From a bacterium (GTDB taxonomy: Bacteria > Zhuqueibacterota > QNDG01 > DTFT01), in the NCBI GenBank assembly GCA_030372965.1, contig JAUCQC010000174.1:1-51026 (forward strand): 51,026 nt of DNA. The letters run 5' to 3'. The notes beneath the pieces were generated by a model. It ran no database searches. It was not told where the DNA came from and saw only the letters and a program-made list of their open reading frames with translations. The stretch's first letter is position 1. Each line of letters starts with the position of its first letter. Of this stretch, positions 1 to 8,606 are shown piece after piece. A program made the translations under genes and the position numbers.

Positions 1-60
1 GTATTAATGTGGTCTATATCTGAATTAAGTTATTATAAATAAAACAAATGAGCTTGTAAA

Positions 61-471
61 ATGTTAAAAAATATGCGAATATTCATATTAGTAATGCTAA
101 TGCTTGTATTTCAAAAAGTAATAGCAATAGTGGATTGTCAGGATAAAACCGGCATAATGAGCCCTTTGATCACAGGAATCACGACAGGTCAGTCAGTCAA
201 ACCCACGGCTGGAATCCGGCCTCAGACGGAAGGCAACCATGGTTTTCCAACCGAAGGTATGCATTCCAGTCTTCATTTCCATATCTCCAATAAATACAGA
301 AGCGATAAAAAAGAATACCGCTCGGTTTTCAGCGATAAAATTAATAACCGGTATTCTTGCGCCGATCCAGTTTTATACCTTTTTACCGGCCTTTTCGAGC
401 CTCCTGCCGGTATCGGGGAAACGAGCGACATGAAACCAGCGGTCATGCCATGGACCGAATTGAGGGAATGA
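61..471 (+). CDS. Doubtful small hypothetical protein (136 aa)
   Basis: Not recognised. The frame starts with a short basic stretch followed by a hydrophobic segment (about residues 6-24) that could be a signal peptide or membrane anchor. The rest is low in recognisable structure and rich in Ser, Thr and Lys. Its stop lies one base before the ATG of the next gene, and its last codons supply the GAGGGA that could be that gene's ribosome-binding site, which would suit translational coupling. Against it: no clear SD before position 61, base composition changes sharply along the frame, and no domain is visible. It may simply be leader sequence of the large gene downstream. Confidence 0.25.
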   Translation: MLKNMRIFILVMLMLVFQKVIAIVDCQDKTGIMSPLITGITTGQSVKPTAGIRPQTEGNHGFPTEGMHSSLHFHISNKYRSDKKEYRSVFSDKINNRYSCADPVLYLFTGLFEPPAGIGETSDMKPAVMPWTELRE

Positions 472-472
472 G

Positions 473-3400
473 ATGTTCGGCCGAATAACGGCATTGTCCG
501 ATCGTCAATGCACCGCCTCCTCCATCTCCGCAGGAAGAAGCCACGGTCGCTTTTACCCCCTGACAACCGACTCCAATCGGGTCCGGACACGGACTCATAC
601 GGGAATCCTCCCGCGCTTCCGCGGATGCGGCCCGCTTTCCGCCCTGCTCCGCGTCCTGGTTCTCTCGAGCCTTGCGGCTCCGGCTTCGAACCTTTCCGGT
701 CAGGATAATCCGGCCGGCGGAATCGCCGTGTATTTCGGCGCTGAACGTATCGTCACCGGATCCGAAACCCCTGCGGCTGTCAATGGCACGGATTTCGGAT
801 CCGCGGACATTGTCACCGGAGCCGTGAAGAGGACCTTCGTCGTCACGAACACGGATTCCGGAGCCCTGGTCCTGACCGGAGTCCCGGCTGTGGCGATCAC
901 CGGTCCGAACGCCTCCGATTTCGCCGTGACCGCGCCTCCCGCCGACTCGCTCGTTTCCGGAGCGTCCACGCCTTTCGACATCCTGTTCTCTCCCTCTGCC
1001 GAGGGGATCAGGACCGCGATGGTGACAATCGCCAGCAGCGACGCGGACGACGATCCGTTCTCTTTCGCCATTCAGGGTGAAGGGACCGTCACGTGGATCG
1101 CTGTCTCCGGTCGCGTCACGGACGGCGCTGTCCCGCTGGAGGACGCGGTAGTCGTTTTCTCTCACGATGGACACGTCAGCCTCACGGATGCGGACGGCAC
1201 CTACAGTCACCGTATTCCCGCCGGCCGGACGACCGTGCTCACGCCCGAAAAGGCGGGATACGCGGAATGGACGCCCGCTTCCATCATCCTGAACGGCCTC
1301 CTGTCCGACACGACCGGCATCGATTTTATGGGAAGCCCGCCGAAAAACGCGGAAGCGGATGTGACCGTCCCGACCGGCTCCCCGGTTCCGTCGGGCGGAA
1401 CCCTGGATTTCGGCACGCTCGCGGCAGGAATGGATACGGCCGTCACTCTCGCGGTCCGGAACGGGGGGAATGGCGTTCTGACCCTGGCCCTCCCCCTGAT
1501 CCCGGGCGGTTCGGACGCGTTCCAGGTCGTTTCACAGCCCTCCGGCGCGGTGGATCCCGGAGCCGAAACCTTCTTCACCGTCCGCTTCAGTCCCTCCTCC
1601 GCGGGCGCGTGGAACGCGTCCCTCGCGATCGGGACGAATGACGCGGATGAGAATCCATACCATCTATATCTGACAGGCGCAGGCGAAGCCGCGCCGGAAA
1701 CGGCCGCGGATCCCGGCCGGATCGGCGTGCTCGTGAATGGCATCCCTTTCGCCGACGGCGCGGCATACGATTTCGGTTCGGAACCGCTGGTCACCTTCAC
1801 CCTCGTCAACACGGGCGGTTCGGACCTGGCCGTCGGAACGCCCCTGTCGGTTTCGGGGGACGACGCCGCCCATTTCCTCATCCTGAATCAGCCGGAATCC
1901 GTCCTTCCGCCCGGCGGAAAAACGGAACTGGCAATGCGTTTCCGCCCCCTGTCCGTCGGCCTGAAAACGGCCTTCCTCGTGATCGCGAACAACGATCCGG
2001 ACGCGGGCCGTTTCATCCTGAACCTGCAGGGAACGGGCATTTCGGCGGAAGCCGCATCCGAACCGGCCGGCGGATCGAAGCGTGGCGCCTTTCAGCTGGA
2101 CGGCCTCGACGCCTCGGCTTCAAAATCAACCGGATTGGACGGATTCGCGCCGCTCTCCGGCGCGGGCGTGCTCGTGCACGATCCGGAAATCATGGTGACC
2201 GGCAATTCGGTCGAGATCGCGTCCGGAGACGCGACACCGTCCGCGACGGACAGCACGGACCTGGGAAGCGTCGAGATGACCTCGGGCGTCCTGACCGTCA
2301 ATTATTCCATTCGAAACGCGGGCACGTCGGACCTGAGCCTGACCGGTTCGCCCCGCGTGACGCTCTCGGGCGCGAACGCCTCCGACTTCACCGTCACCCT
2401 GCAGCCGAGCTCTCCCGTCGCCCCGGGAAGCACCGTGCTCTTCAGCGTGCGTTTCGATCCCTCCGCCACCGGCGTCCGGACGGCCGTGATCAGCATTTCC
2501 AACGACGACGTGGACGATAATGAGGACCCCTACACGTTCTCCATCCGGGGCACGGGCGTCATCGTGCCCGAGATGTCCGTGTCCGGGAACGGCCTCACCA
2601 TCGCGAGCGGCGACGGGACACCGGAGACCGCGGACGGCACGGATTTCGGGGACGTCCAGTCCGCCGGCAGCGTCACCGTATCACGGACCTTCACGATTTC
2701 CAACTCCGGAAGCGACGACTTGAACCTGTCCGGTTCGCCCTACGTGAGCATTTCGGGGACAAACGCCTCGGAATTCACGGTCACGGTCCAGCCGTCCACG
2801 CCGGTGGCCGCCGGCGGCAGTGTCACGTTCACCGTTGAATTCGACCCTTCCGCGATCGACCTGCGGACCGCGCTCGTCACGATCCACAACAACGATCCGG
2901 ACGAGAATCCCTACACGTTCGCGATTCAGGGGACTGGAACCTCCTCCGGCAATCCCATCCCCTGCATGTCCCGGTTCTTCCACATCTACGAGACGAACGG
3001 AAGCATCACCTATCTCGACCCCTCGACCAACCCGTATTCGTACATCACCATCCGCAACGCCGGATACACGATCAACGCCGTGGGGTACAATTACGAGGAC
3101 GGGTTCATGTACGCCATCGAGCGCGGATCGCCTATTCTCGGAGACCGTTTCATCCGCATCGACGAAGCCGGAAACATCACCAACATGCGGGCCGCGCCCT
3201 GGCTCGGGTGGGTCGGGGACTGCGACCTTTCCGGCAACCTGTACGTGATCAACGACGCCGGCACCGCCATGGCGGTTTACGACATCAGCGCGAACACGGT
3301 CACCACGCGCGCCACGAGCGGGCCGGCCTTCCTGGCGCGCGACATGGCCTTCCGGACCCAGGACGGGTATTTCTGGGGCGTGTACGGCAAACAACTCTAC

Positions 3401-6214
3401 CGCTTCAACGGCTCCACGGGACAGACCGTCGCGTTTTCAGTCACCGGCAGTCTGGCCGACGATTATGACGCGGGCATCAACAACGGCACCTGGGGCGCCA
3501 CGTGGACGGCCAGCGACGGATTTCTTTACGCGGGGAACAACCAGAGCGGAAGATTATACCGCATCAATGTCTCTTCGGGTGAAAGCGTTTACATCGGCAC
3601 CGGCGTTTCCGGCCTGAACAACAACGACGGCGCTTCCTGCCCGCTGGCGCCGGCGCCCTTCCCGAGCACCGGATACGTGGGCAATTACGTGTGGATCGAC
3701 CAGGACAACGACGGCATCCAGGACTCCGCGGAGCCGGGCATGTCCGGCGTCACCGTCACCCTGTACACCAGCGGCGGCGCGTCGGTGGCATCGACGGTGA
3801 CGGACGCGGATGGCGCGTACAGTTTCAGCGGCATCGCCGTCGGGCAGTACTCCCTCCGGTTCACGGGACTGCCCGCGGGGTTTTCCTTCGCCCAGCGCGA
3901 TCAGGGCTCGAACGACCGCGTCGACAGCGACGCGGACGCGTCCGGTGTCACGGAAATATTCAGCCTGTCCGCGGGTGAAATCAAGGACTTCTACGACGTG
4001 GGTGTGCGCACCACGGGCATCGGGGACCGGGTCTGGGAAGACACTGACAACGACGGCATTCAGGACGCCGGGGAACTCGGCGTCCCCGGCGTGCTGGTGC
4101 GGCTGTACACTTCGGGCAATGTTCTGACCGCTTCGACCACGACCAATTCCGACGGTTTCTACTATTTCGGTGGATTGACGGCCGGATCATGGTACTATGT
4201 CAATTTCAACGGCGGCCTTCCCGGGGGCTACGTCATCGGCAGACAGAACCGCGGCACCAACGACGATCTGGACAGTGATCCCGCCGCAAATACCGGCAAC
4301 ACCGAGAACTACCAGATGACCGCCAACACGCTCATTACGAATTGCGACGCGGCCATCCGCCAGACGACCTTTCCTGAAATCGAGGTTCGCGGAAACAACG
4401 TGGTCATCGCGGACGGCGACGCCACGCCGTCCGTGACGGACAGCACTGAATTCGGGAGCGTGTCGGCAACTCTCGGGACCGTGCGGCGGACCTTCACCAT
4501 ACGCAACACCGGCGCGGCCGCGCTGACCCTGTACGGAACGCCCCGCGTGGAAATCGGCGGGACAAACGCGGCGGACTTCTCCGTGGTCGTCGATCCCGCC
4601 GCCTCGGTCGCGTCCGGGGGCAGCACGACCTTCCAGGTGCGTTTTGACCCCAGCGGCATCGGCCTTCGTTCAGCGACCATCACCATTTACAACAATGACT
4701 CGAACGAAGATCCCTACAATTTCTCGATCCAGGGCACAGGCCTGGCGCCTGAGATGGACGTTCAGGGCAACGGCGTGTCCATCACGGATGGGGACGGCAC
4801 GCCGTCCCTCGCCGATCACACGGAATTCGGAAGCCAGGACATACTCACGGGACAGATCGACCGGACGTTCACCATCCGCAACACGGGCACTGAAGCTCTC
4901 AGCCTCACCGGCTCCACCCGCGTCCAGATCACTGGGGCGCACGCCGCTGATTTCAGCGTGGTGACCCAGCCCGCGTCCGGCACCGTGGCCGTCGGGGGAA
5001 CCGCGACCTTCGTCGTCGGGTTCAACCCTTCCGCCACCGGCCTCCGGTCCGCGGAAATCACCATCGCGAACACGGACCCGGACGAAAATCCGTACAACTT
5101 TTCCATTCAGGGCACCGGCACCGCTGTCCCCGAAATGGACGTCCGGGGCAACGCCGTATCCATCGCGGACGGGGACGCGTCTCCCTCCGTTTCCGACTCG
5201 ACGGATTTCGGCAGCGGCGACATCCTGAATGATACCGTCACCCGAACCTACACAATTTTCAACACTGGAAGCGCCGACCTGAGCCTGACCGGAGCCCCCC
5301 GTGTGGAAATCATCGGCGCCAATGCCGGCGACTTTCTCGTCAGCCAGCAGCCTTCTTCCTCCAGCGTGCCGGCCGGGGGCGGCTCTCTGACGTTCAAAGT
5401 GACGTTCAACCCGACCCTGACCGGCGTCCGGCAGGCCGAAGTCCGCATCTACAATACCGACTCGAACGAGAACCCGTACAACTTCAGCATCCAGGGCACC
5501 GGCACCGCGGCTCCCGAAATCTCGGTGAGCGGTCTGGACATCGAGATCGCCAGCGGGGACGCCGCGCCGTCGGCCGCGGATAATACCGATTTCGGCTCCG
5601 CGGGCGTCGCCTCGGGCACGGTAGTCCGCGCGTTCAAGATCCGAAACACCGGCAGCGCGGCCCTCAACCTAACCGGCGGCTCCCCGTACGTCCAGATCAC
5701 GGGAACCCACGCCGAGGATTTCACTGTGACACAGATCCCGGAGGGGTCCGTCGACGCAGCCGGAGACAGCACCGAATTCCGGATCACGTTCAATCCCTCC
5801 GCGACAGGTCTCCGGACCGCCGGCGTGTCCATTGCCAGCGATGACTCGGACGAAAATCCCTACACATTCGCGATACAGGGAACCGGCGTCGGCATGCCCC
5901 AACTGGTTCTTTCCAAGTCCGTGAACAAGGCTTCGGCCTTGCCCGGAGACGAACTGACCTACACGATCGGTTACGAGAACATCGGCGACGGGAACGCCAC
6001 GGCTGTCACGGTTCTTGAAACAGTACCTTCGCATACCACCTTTATCACAGGCTCCGTCACCGCGTCCGGCATGAATGTCACCTACAGCCACAACAACGGC
6101 GCGAGCTATGACGCATCCGATTCAGCGCCGGTCACGCACATCCGTTTTCAGCGCCCCACGGCTCTGGCGCCGGCCGAATCCGGCGAAGTCACATTCAAAG
6201 TGAGGATACAATGA
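473..6214 (+). CDS. Giant secreted surface protein: nine choice-of-anchor-D modules, DUF6923-like and SdrD-B-like domains, DUF11 tail (1913 aa)
   Basis: Predicted exported structural or adhesive protein. Nine ASPM-SPD-2-Hydin type (choice-of-anchor D) beta-sandwiches, each about 105-125 residues, lie at roughly 81-203, 292-403, 417-523, 572-697, 698-823, 1301-1423, 1427-1550, 1553-1680 and 1682-1806. They are recognisable by TDFGS, FTIRNTG, ADFxV, FxVxFxPSxxGxRxA and DENPYxFxIQGTG motifs. Between them are a carboxypeptidase-regulatory-like domain (207-290), a DUF6923-like propeller segment (826-1065) and two SdrD B-like domains with DxDNDGIQD calcium-type loops (1067-1298). A DUF11 domain ends the protein (1807-1913). 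No LPXTG or T9SS sorting tail is visible. The only hydrophobic export segment is at residues 55-75, giving an unusually long N-region, so the true start may lie downstream; ATG 473 was kept because GAGGGA precedes it. First gene of a five-gene surface operon. Confidence 0.85.
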   Translation: MFGRITALSDRQCTASSISAGRSHGRFYPLTTDSNRVRTRTHTGILPRFRGCGPLSALLRVLVLSSLAAPASNLSGQDNPAGGIAVYFGAERIVTGSETPAAVNGTDFGSADIVTGAVKRTFVVTNTDSGALVLTGVPAVAITGPNASDFAVTAPPADSLVSGASTPFDILFSPSAEGIRTAMVTIASSDADDDPFSFAIQGEGTVTWIAVSGRVTDGAVPLEDAVVVFSHDGHVSLTDADGTYSHRIPAGRTTVLTPEKAGYAEWTPASIILNGLLSDTTGIDFMGSPPKNAEADVTVPTGSPVPSGGTLDFGTLAAGMDTAVTLAVRNGGNGVLTLALPLIPGGSDAFQVVSQPSGAVDPGAETFFTVRFSPSSAGAWNASLAIGTNDADENPYHLYLTGAGEAAPETAADPGRIGVLVNGIPFADGAAYDFGSEPLVTFTLVNTGGSDLAVGTPLSVSGDDAAHFLILNQPESVLPPGGKTELAMRFRPLSVGLKTAFLVIANNDPDAGRFILNLQGTGISAEAASEPAGGSKRGAFQLDGLDASASKSTGLDGFAPLSGAGVLVHDPEIMVTGNSVEIASGDATPSATDSTDLGSVEMTSGVLTVNYSIRNAGTSDLSLTGSPRVTLSGANASDFTVTLQPSSPVAPGSTVLFSVRFDPSATGVRTAVISISNDDVDDNEDPYTFSIRGTGVIVPEMSVSGNGLTIASGDGTPETADGTDFGDVQSAGSVTVSRTFTISNSGSDDLNLSGSPYVSISGTNASEFTVTVQPSTPVAAGGSVTFTVEFDPSAIDLRTALVTIHNNDPDENPYTFAIQGTGTSSGNPIPCMSRFFHIYETNGSITYLDPSTNPYSYITIRNAGYTINAVGYNYEDGFMYAIERGSPILGDRFIRIDEAGNITNMRAAPWLGWVGDCDLSGNLYVINDAGTAMAVYDISANTVTTRATSGPAFLARDMAFRTQDGYFWGVYGKQLYRFNGSTGQTVAFSVTGSLADDYDAGINNGTWGATWTASDGFLYAGNNQSGRLYRINVSSGESVYIGTGVSGLNNNDGASCPLAPAPFPSTGYVGNYVWIDQDNDGIQDSAEPGMSGVTVTLYTSGGASVASTVTDADGAYSFSGIAVGQYSLRFTGLPAGFSFAQRDQGSNDRVDSDADASGVTEIFSLSAGEIKDFYDVGVRTTGIGDRVWEDTDNDGIQDAGELGVPGVLVRLYTSGNVLTASTTTNSDGFYYFGGLTAGSWYYVNFNGGLPGGYVIGRQNRGTNDDLDSDPAANTGNTENYQMTANTLITNCDAAIRQTTFPEIEVRGNNVVIADGDATPSVTDSTEFGSVSATLGTVRRTFTIRNTGAAALTLYGTPRVEIGGTNAADFSVVVDPAASVASGGSTTFQVRFDPSGIGLRSATITIYNNDSNEDPYNFSIQGTGLAPEMDVQGNGVSITDGDGTPSLADHTEFGSQDILTGQIDRTFTIRNTGTEALSLTGSTRVQITGAHAADFSVVTQPASGTVAVGGTATFVVGFNPSATGLRSAEITIANTDPDENPYNFSIQGTGTAVPEMDVRGNAVSIADGDASPSVSDSTDFGSGDILNDTVTRTYTIFNTGSADLSLTGAPRVEIIGANAGDFLVSQQPSSSSVPAGGGSLTFKVTFNPTLTGVRQAEVRIYNTDSNENPYNFSIQGTGTAAPEISVSGLDIEIASGDAAPSAADNTDFGSAGVASGTVVRAFKIRNTGSAALNLTGGSPYVQITGTHAEDFTVTQIPEGSVDAAGDSTEFRITFNPSATGLRTAGVSIASDDSDENPYTFAIQGTGVGMPQLVLSKSVNKASALPGDELTYTIGYENIGDGNATAVTVLETVPSHTTFITGSVTASGMNVTYSHNNGASYDASDSAPVTHIRFQRPTALAPAESGEVTFKVRIQ

Positions 6215-6240
6215 CCACCATCCACAAAGGGAGAAACACC

Positions 6241-6723
6241 ATGAACCGCACCCGACCCTTCCTGTTTCTGGGACTGGCCCTCGCGGCCGTACAGGCGTTC
6301 AGCCAGGGGCAGCCGAAACTTCAGCTGGACGTCTCCGAGCGTAAGGTCAACATGACCGCGGACGAACGATCCGGCAAATCGCCCGTGTCCTACGCGCCGG
6401 GCGACACTATCGAATACGTCATTCTCGCGAAGAACGCGGGCACGGCCGTCATGGTCCGGCCCGAGGTCGTGGACCCCGTGCCCGAAGGCGTGCGGTATGT
6501 CATCGATTCGGCCCGGGGCGAGAACTGCCGCATCGTTTTTTCCGTCAACAAGGGCATGGCCTATGCGGTCTGGCCGGTGATGGTCTCGGCCACCAACGCC
6601 AACGGCGTCAGGATCGAAAGGCCGGCGCGCAACGAGGAAGTCACCCACATCAAGTGGATTCTCAGGGACAATCTCCCGCCCGGTGGCCAAAAACCGCTGT
6701 CTTTCCGGGCGGTCGTTGAATGA
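6241..6723 (+). CDS. Secreted single-domain DUF11-like protein (160 aa)
   Basis: Small exported protein of one DUF11-type beta-sandwich. The start is set at ATG 6241 because AAAGGGAG lies at 6226-6233 and the next residues form a clean signal peptide (MNRTRPFLFLGLALAA, cleavage near AFSQG). An in-frame ATG at 6211 overlaps the previous stop but would bury the signal peptide. The body has the family's YAPGDTIEYVILAKNAGT strand and a PxGxxYVIDSA block. The C-terminus (LPPGGQKPLSFRAVVE) closely resembles the end of the DUF11 domain of the preceding gene (APAESGEVTFKVRIQ), so the two may be paralogous modules. Expected in the periplasm or at the surface; function unknown. Confidence 0.8.
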   Translation: MNRTRPFLFLGLALAAVQAFSQGQPKLQLDVSERKVNMTADERSGKSPVSYAPGDTIEYVILAKNAGTAVMVRPEVVDPVPEGVRYVIDSARGENCRIVFSVNKGMAYAVWPVMVSATNANGVRIERPARNEEVTHIKWILRDNLPPGGQKPLSFRAVVE

Positions 6724-6772
6724 AAACGAATTCAATCCATAAAACAATAAAAACAGAAAAGGAGGTTTCTTC

Positions 6773-6823
6773 ATGAGATTCCTCGAAGAGTCCGGAGGAT
6801 CCATCAATCACGGGCCTCCGTAA
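6773..6823 (+). other. Possible 16-codon leader ORF in a structured 5' leader
   Basis: A perfect AAAAGGAGG (6757-6765) precedes ATG 6773, which opens a 16-residue frame (MRFLEESGGSINHGPP) ending TAA at 6821. The mini-ORF lies on the inverted repeat CGGAGG (6793-6798) / CCTCCG (6815-6820). Two more hairpin-capable sequences follow before the next gene's own SD at 6903: ACCGC/GCGGT near 6823-6839 and GACCGGC/GCCGGTC near 6857. Such an SD is wasted unless the leader is translated, so a leader peptide that modulates the downstream gene is plausible. No regulatory amino-acid run is seen. Confidence 0.25.
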
Positions 6824-6916
6824 CCGCGGGGTCAGCGGTTGAAGGAACCGGCGCCTCGGACCGGCAGCCGGTCAAGCTGTAACAATCCAACGCAATCAAA
6901 CCAAGGAGCGACAAAC

Positions 6917-8578
6917 ATGAACCGCAAGCTGTCAATCGCAATGACTGTCCTGCTGGCCTTCGGGCTCGCGGCGCAGACGTTCGCGGCGGGCACGCCCGCC
7001 GGGACGGAGATCAAGAACAAAGCCTATGGCGGATACAGCGACGCCAACGGCAACGTCATCGCGGACGTCGACGACCCCGCATCCAGGATCGAGTCGGATG
7101 AGGTGACCACCGTCGTGGCCCAGGTCTACGGCGTGGACGTCGAGATGACCCAGGCAAAGGACCTGCCCAGGAACCAGAGCGTGACCTACGCCTTGACGGT
7201 CGAGAACACCGGCAACGGCCCGGACACGTTCGACCTCTCCCAGGTGACGGTTGGAGCCGGTTACACCGTGCACATTTACGAGGACACGAACGGTAACCAG
7301 GCCTACGACTCGGGTGAGCCCGAGGTGACCGAAACCACGCTTCTGGCCGCGGACGCCGTGTACAATCTCGTCGTCACGGTCTCGGACGCCGACGGCACGC
7401 AGGGCGAGACCTACGCCACCACCGTGACCGCGGTTTCGCAGAACAGCGCGGCGGCGACGGACAACTCCCTTCTGACCACGACGGTCCAGGCCGCCCTGAT
7501 GACCGCCACCCTGTCCCCGGACGGCACCGCCAAGAATCCGGGCGACCTGATCACGTACACGGTCACCTACGGGAACAGCAATGACGGCAACTCCGAAACA
7601 GCCTATGGCGTTTCCGTCGCCCTTCCGGTGCCTGCCAACTGCACCTGGGTGGGCAATGTGGAGCTCAACGGCACGCCCACGGGCACGGGCTCGGGCGTTC
7701 CGGTGTCGGTCGGCAACGTGGCCGTCGGTGGTTCAGGCGTCATCACCTATCAGGTCCGCGTGAACTCTCCCCTTCCCGCCGGGACCGTCATCACCAACCA
7801 GATCACGCTCGACTACAACGACAGCGCCGGCCAGCCGTACACCCAGGTCGTCGCTGTTGCGGACGGTACCAACGGCGGCGGCGGAACCGTCAATCAAATT
7901 TACGATTTCTCGACCGACATCGCCCCGGCCTCTCAGAGCGGCGATCCCGGCGACGTGATCCGCTACCTGGTCATGGTGAACAACTCCGGAAACGGCTCGG
8001 ACAGCTACACGCTCTCCAACGTGTCGAGCACCCAGACCTGGTCGTGGACGTTCTACATCGACGCCAACGACAACGGCATTTTCGACGCCGGCGACGCGGC
8101 CGCCACGAACACGGGGTCCATCGCCTCGGGCGGTTCGCAGGGCATGTGGGCCGTGGCCACGATCCCGGCCGGAACGGCGGACGCGACCGTGGACGCCTCG
8201 GTGTTCCGCGCTACTTCCGACGGCAACTCGGCCACCAGCGACGAGACCGGCACCACCACGGTGACGGCGCCCGTCCTCAGCCTCGACAAGGAAGTGTCCC
8301 CCGCCGGCAACCAGCCCCCGGGAACCACGCTGACCTACACGGTTGAGATCACCAACAGCGGAACCGGTGCCGCTTCGAACGTCATCATCAAGGACGCGAT
8401 TCCGGCCAACACCACCTACGTGGCCAACAGCATGTACATCGGCGCGTCCCAGCAGACGGACGCGTCCGATTCGCCGACCGACGAAAGCGAGTGCGACGGC
8501 ACCACGGCCATTTTCGGCGTGGGTTCGGTCGACGCGGCCGGCTCGGTCACGGTCCGGTTCCAGGTGACCATCGACTGA
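6917..8578 (+). CDS. Secreted DUF11-repeat protein (553 aa)
   Basis: Exported repeat protein. ATG 6917 is preceded by AAGGAG (6903-6908, spacing 8) and starts a textbook signal peptide (MNRKLSIAMTVLLAFGLAAQ, cleavage after TFAAG). The longer upstream frame has no SD. After a short N-terminal domain beginning TEIKNKAYGGYSD come at least four DUF11/TIGR01451-like repeats, beginning near residues 75, 215, 345 and 460. Typical motifs are NPGDLITYTVTYGNS, GDPGDVIRYLVMVNNSGNG and PPGTTLTYTVEITNSGTG. Two DxNxNxxxDxGE-type loops (for example DANDNGIFDAGD) could bind calcium. The short leader and strong SD suggest it is the abundant product of the operon. No anchor or sorting signal is seen. Confidence 0.85.
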   Translation: MNRKLSIAMTVLLAFGLAAQTFAAGTPAGTEIKNKAYGGYSDANGNVIADVDDPASRIESDEVTTVVAQVYGVDVEMTQAKDLPRNQSVTYALTVENTGNGPDTFDLSQVTVGAGYTVHIYEDTNGNQAYDSGEPEVTETTLLAADAVYNLVVTVSDADGTQGETYATTVTAVSQNSAAATDNSLLTTTVQAALMTATLSPDGTAKNPGDLITYTVTYGNSNDGNSETAYGVSVALPVPANCTWVGNVELNGTPTGTGSGVPVSVGNVAVGGSGVITYQVRVNSPLPAGTVITNQITLDYNDSAGQPYTQVVAVADGTNGGGGTVNQIYDFSTDIAPASQSGDPGDVIRYLVMVNNSGNGSDSYTLSNVSSTQTWSWTFYIDANDNGIFDAGDAAATNTGSIASGGSQGMWAVATIPAGTADATVDASVFRATSDGNSATSDETGTTTVTAPVLSLDKEVSPAGNQPPGTTLTYTVEITNSGTGAASNVIIKDAIPANTTYVANSMYIGASQQTDASDSPTDESECDGTTAIFGVGSVDAAGSVTVRFQVTID

Positions 8579-8595
8579 ACGCCCTTCGGGGCGTT
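8578..8595 (+). promoter_or_regulatory. Intercistronic UUCG hairpin
   Basis: Perfect seven-base-pair stem AACGCCC / GGGCGTT closed by a TTCG tetraloop. It begins on the last base of the preceding stop codon and ends 11 bases before the next ATG. There is no T-run, so it is unlikely to be a full terminator. UUCG-capped stems between cistrons commonly stabilise the upstream mRNA or mark processing points. Here that would raise the 553-residue protein over the next gene, whose SD (GGGAG, 8600-8604) is poorly spaced. Confidence 0.6.
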
Positions 8596-8606
8596 GACCG
8601 GGAGAC

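Noticed and set aside
473-6214. Regular DNA repeats of about 370-380 bp that might be taken for a repeat array
   Set aside because: They encode tandem choice-of-anchor-D protein domains in one frame; units diverge and have no spacer structure, so not CRISPR or satellite DNA.
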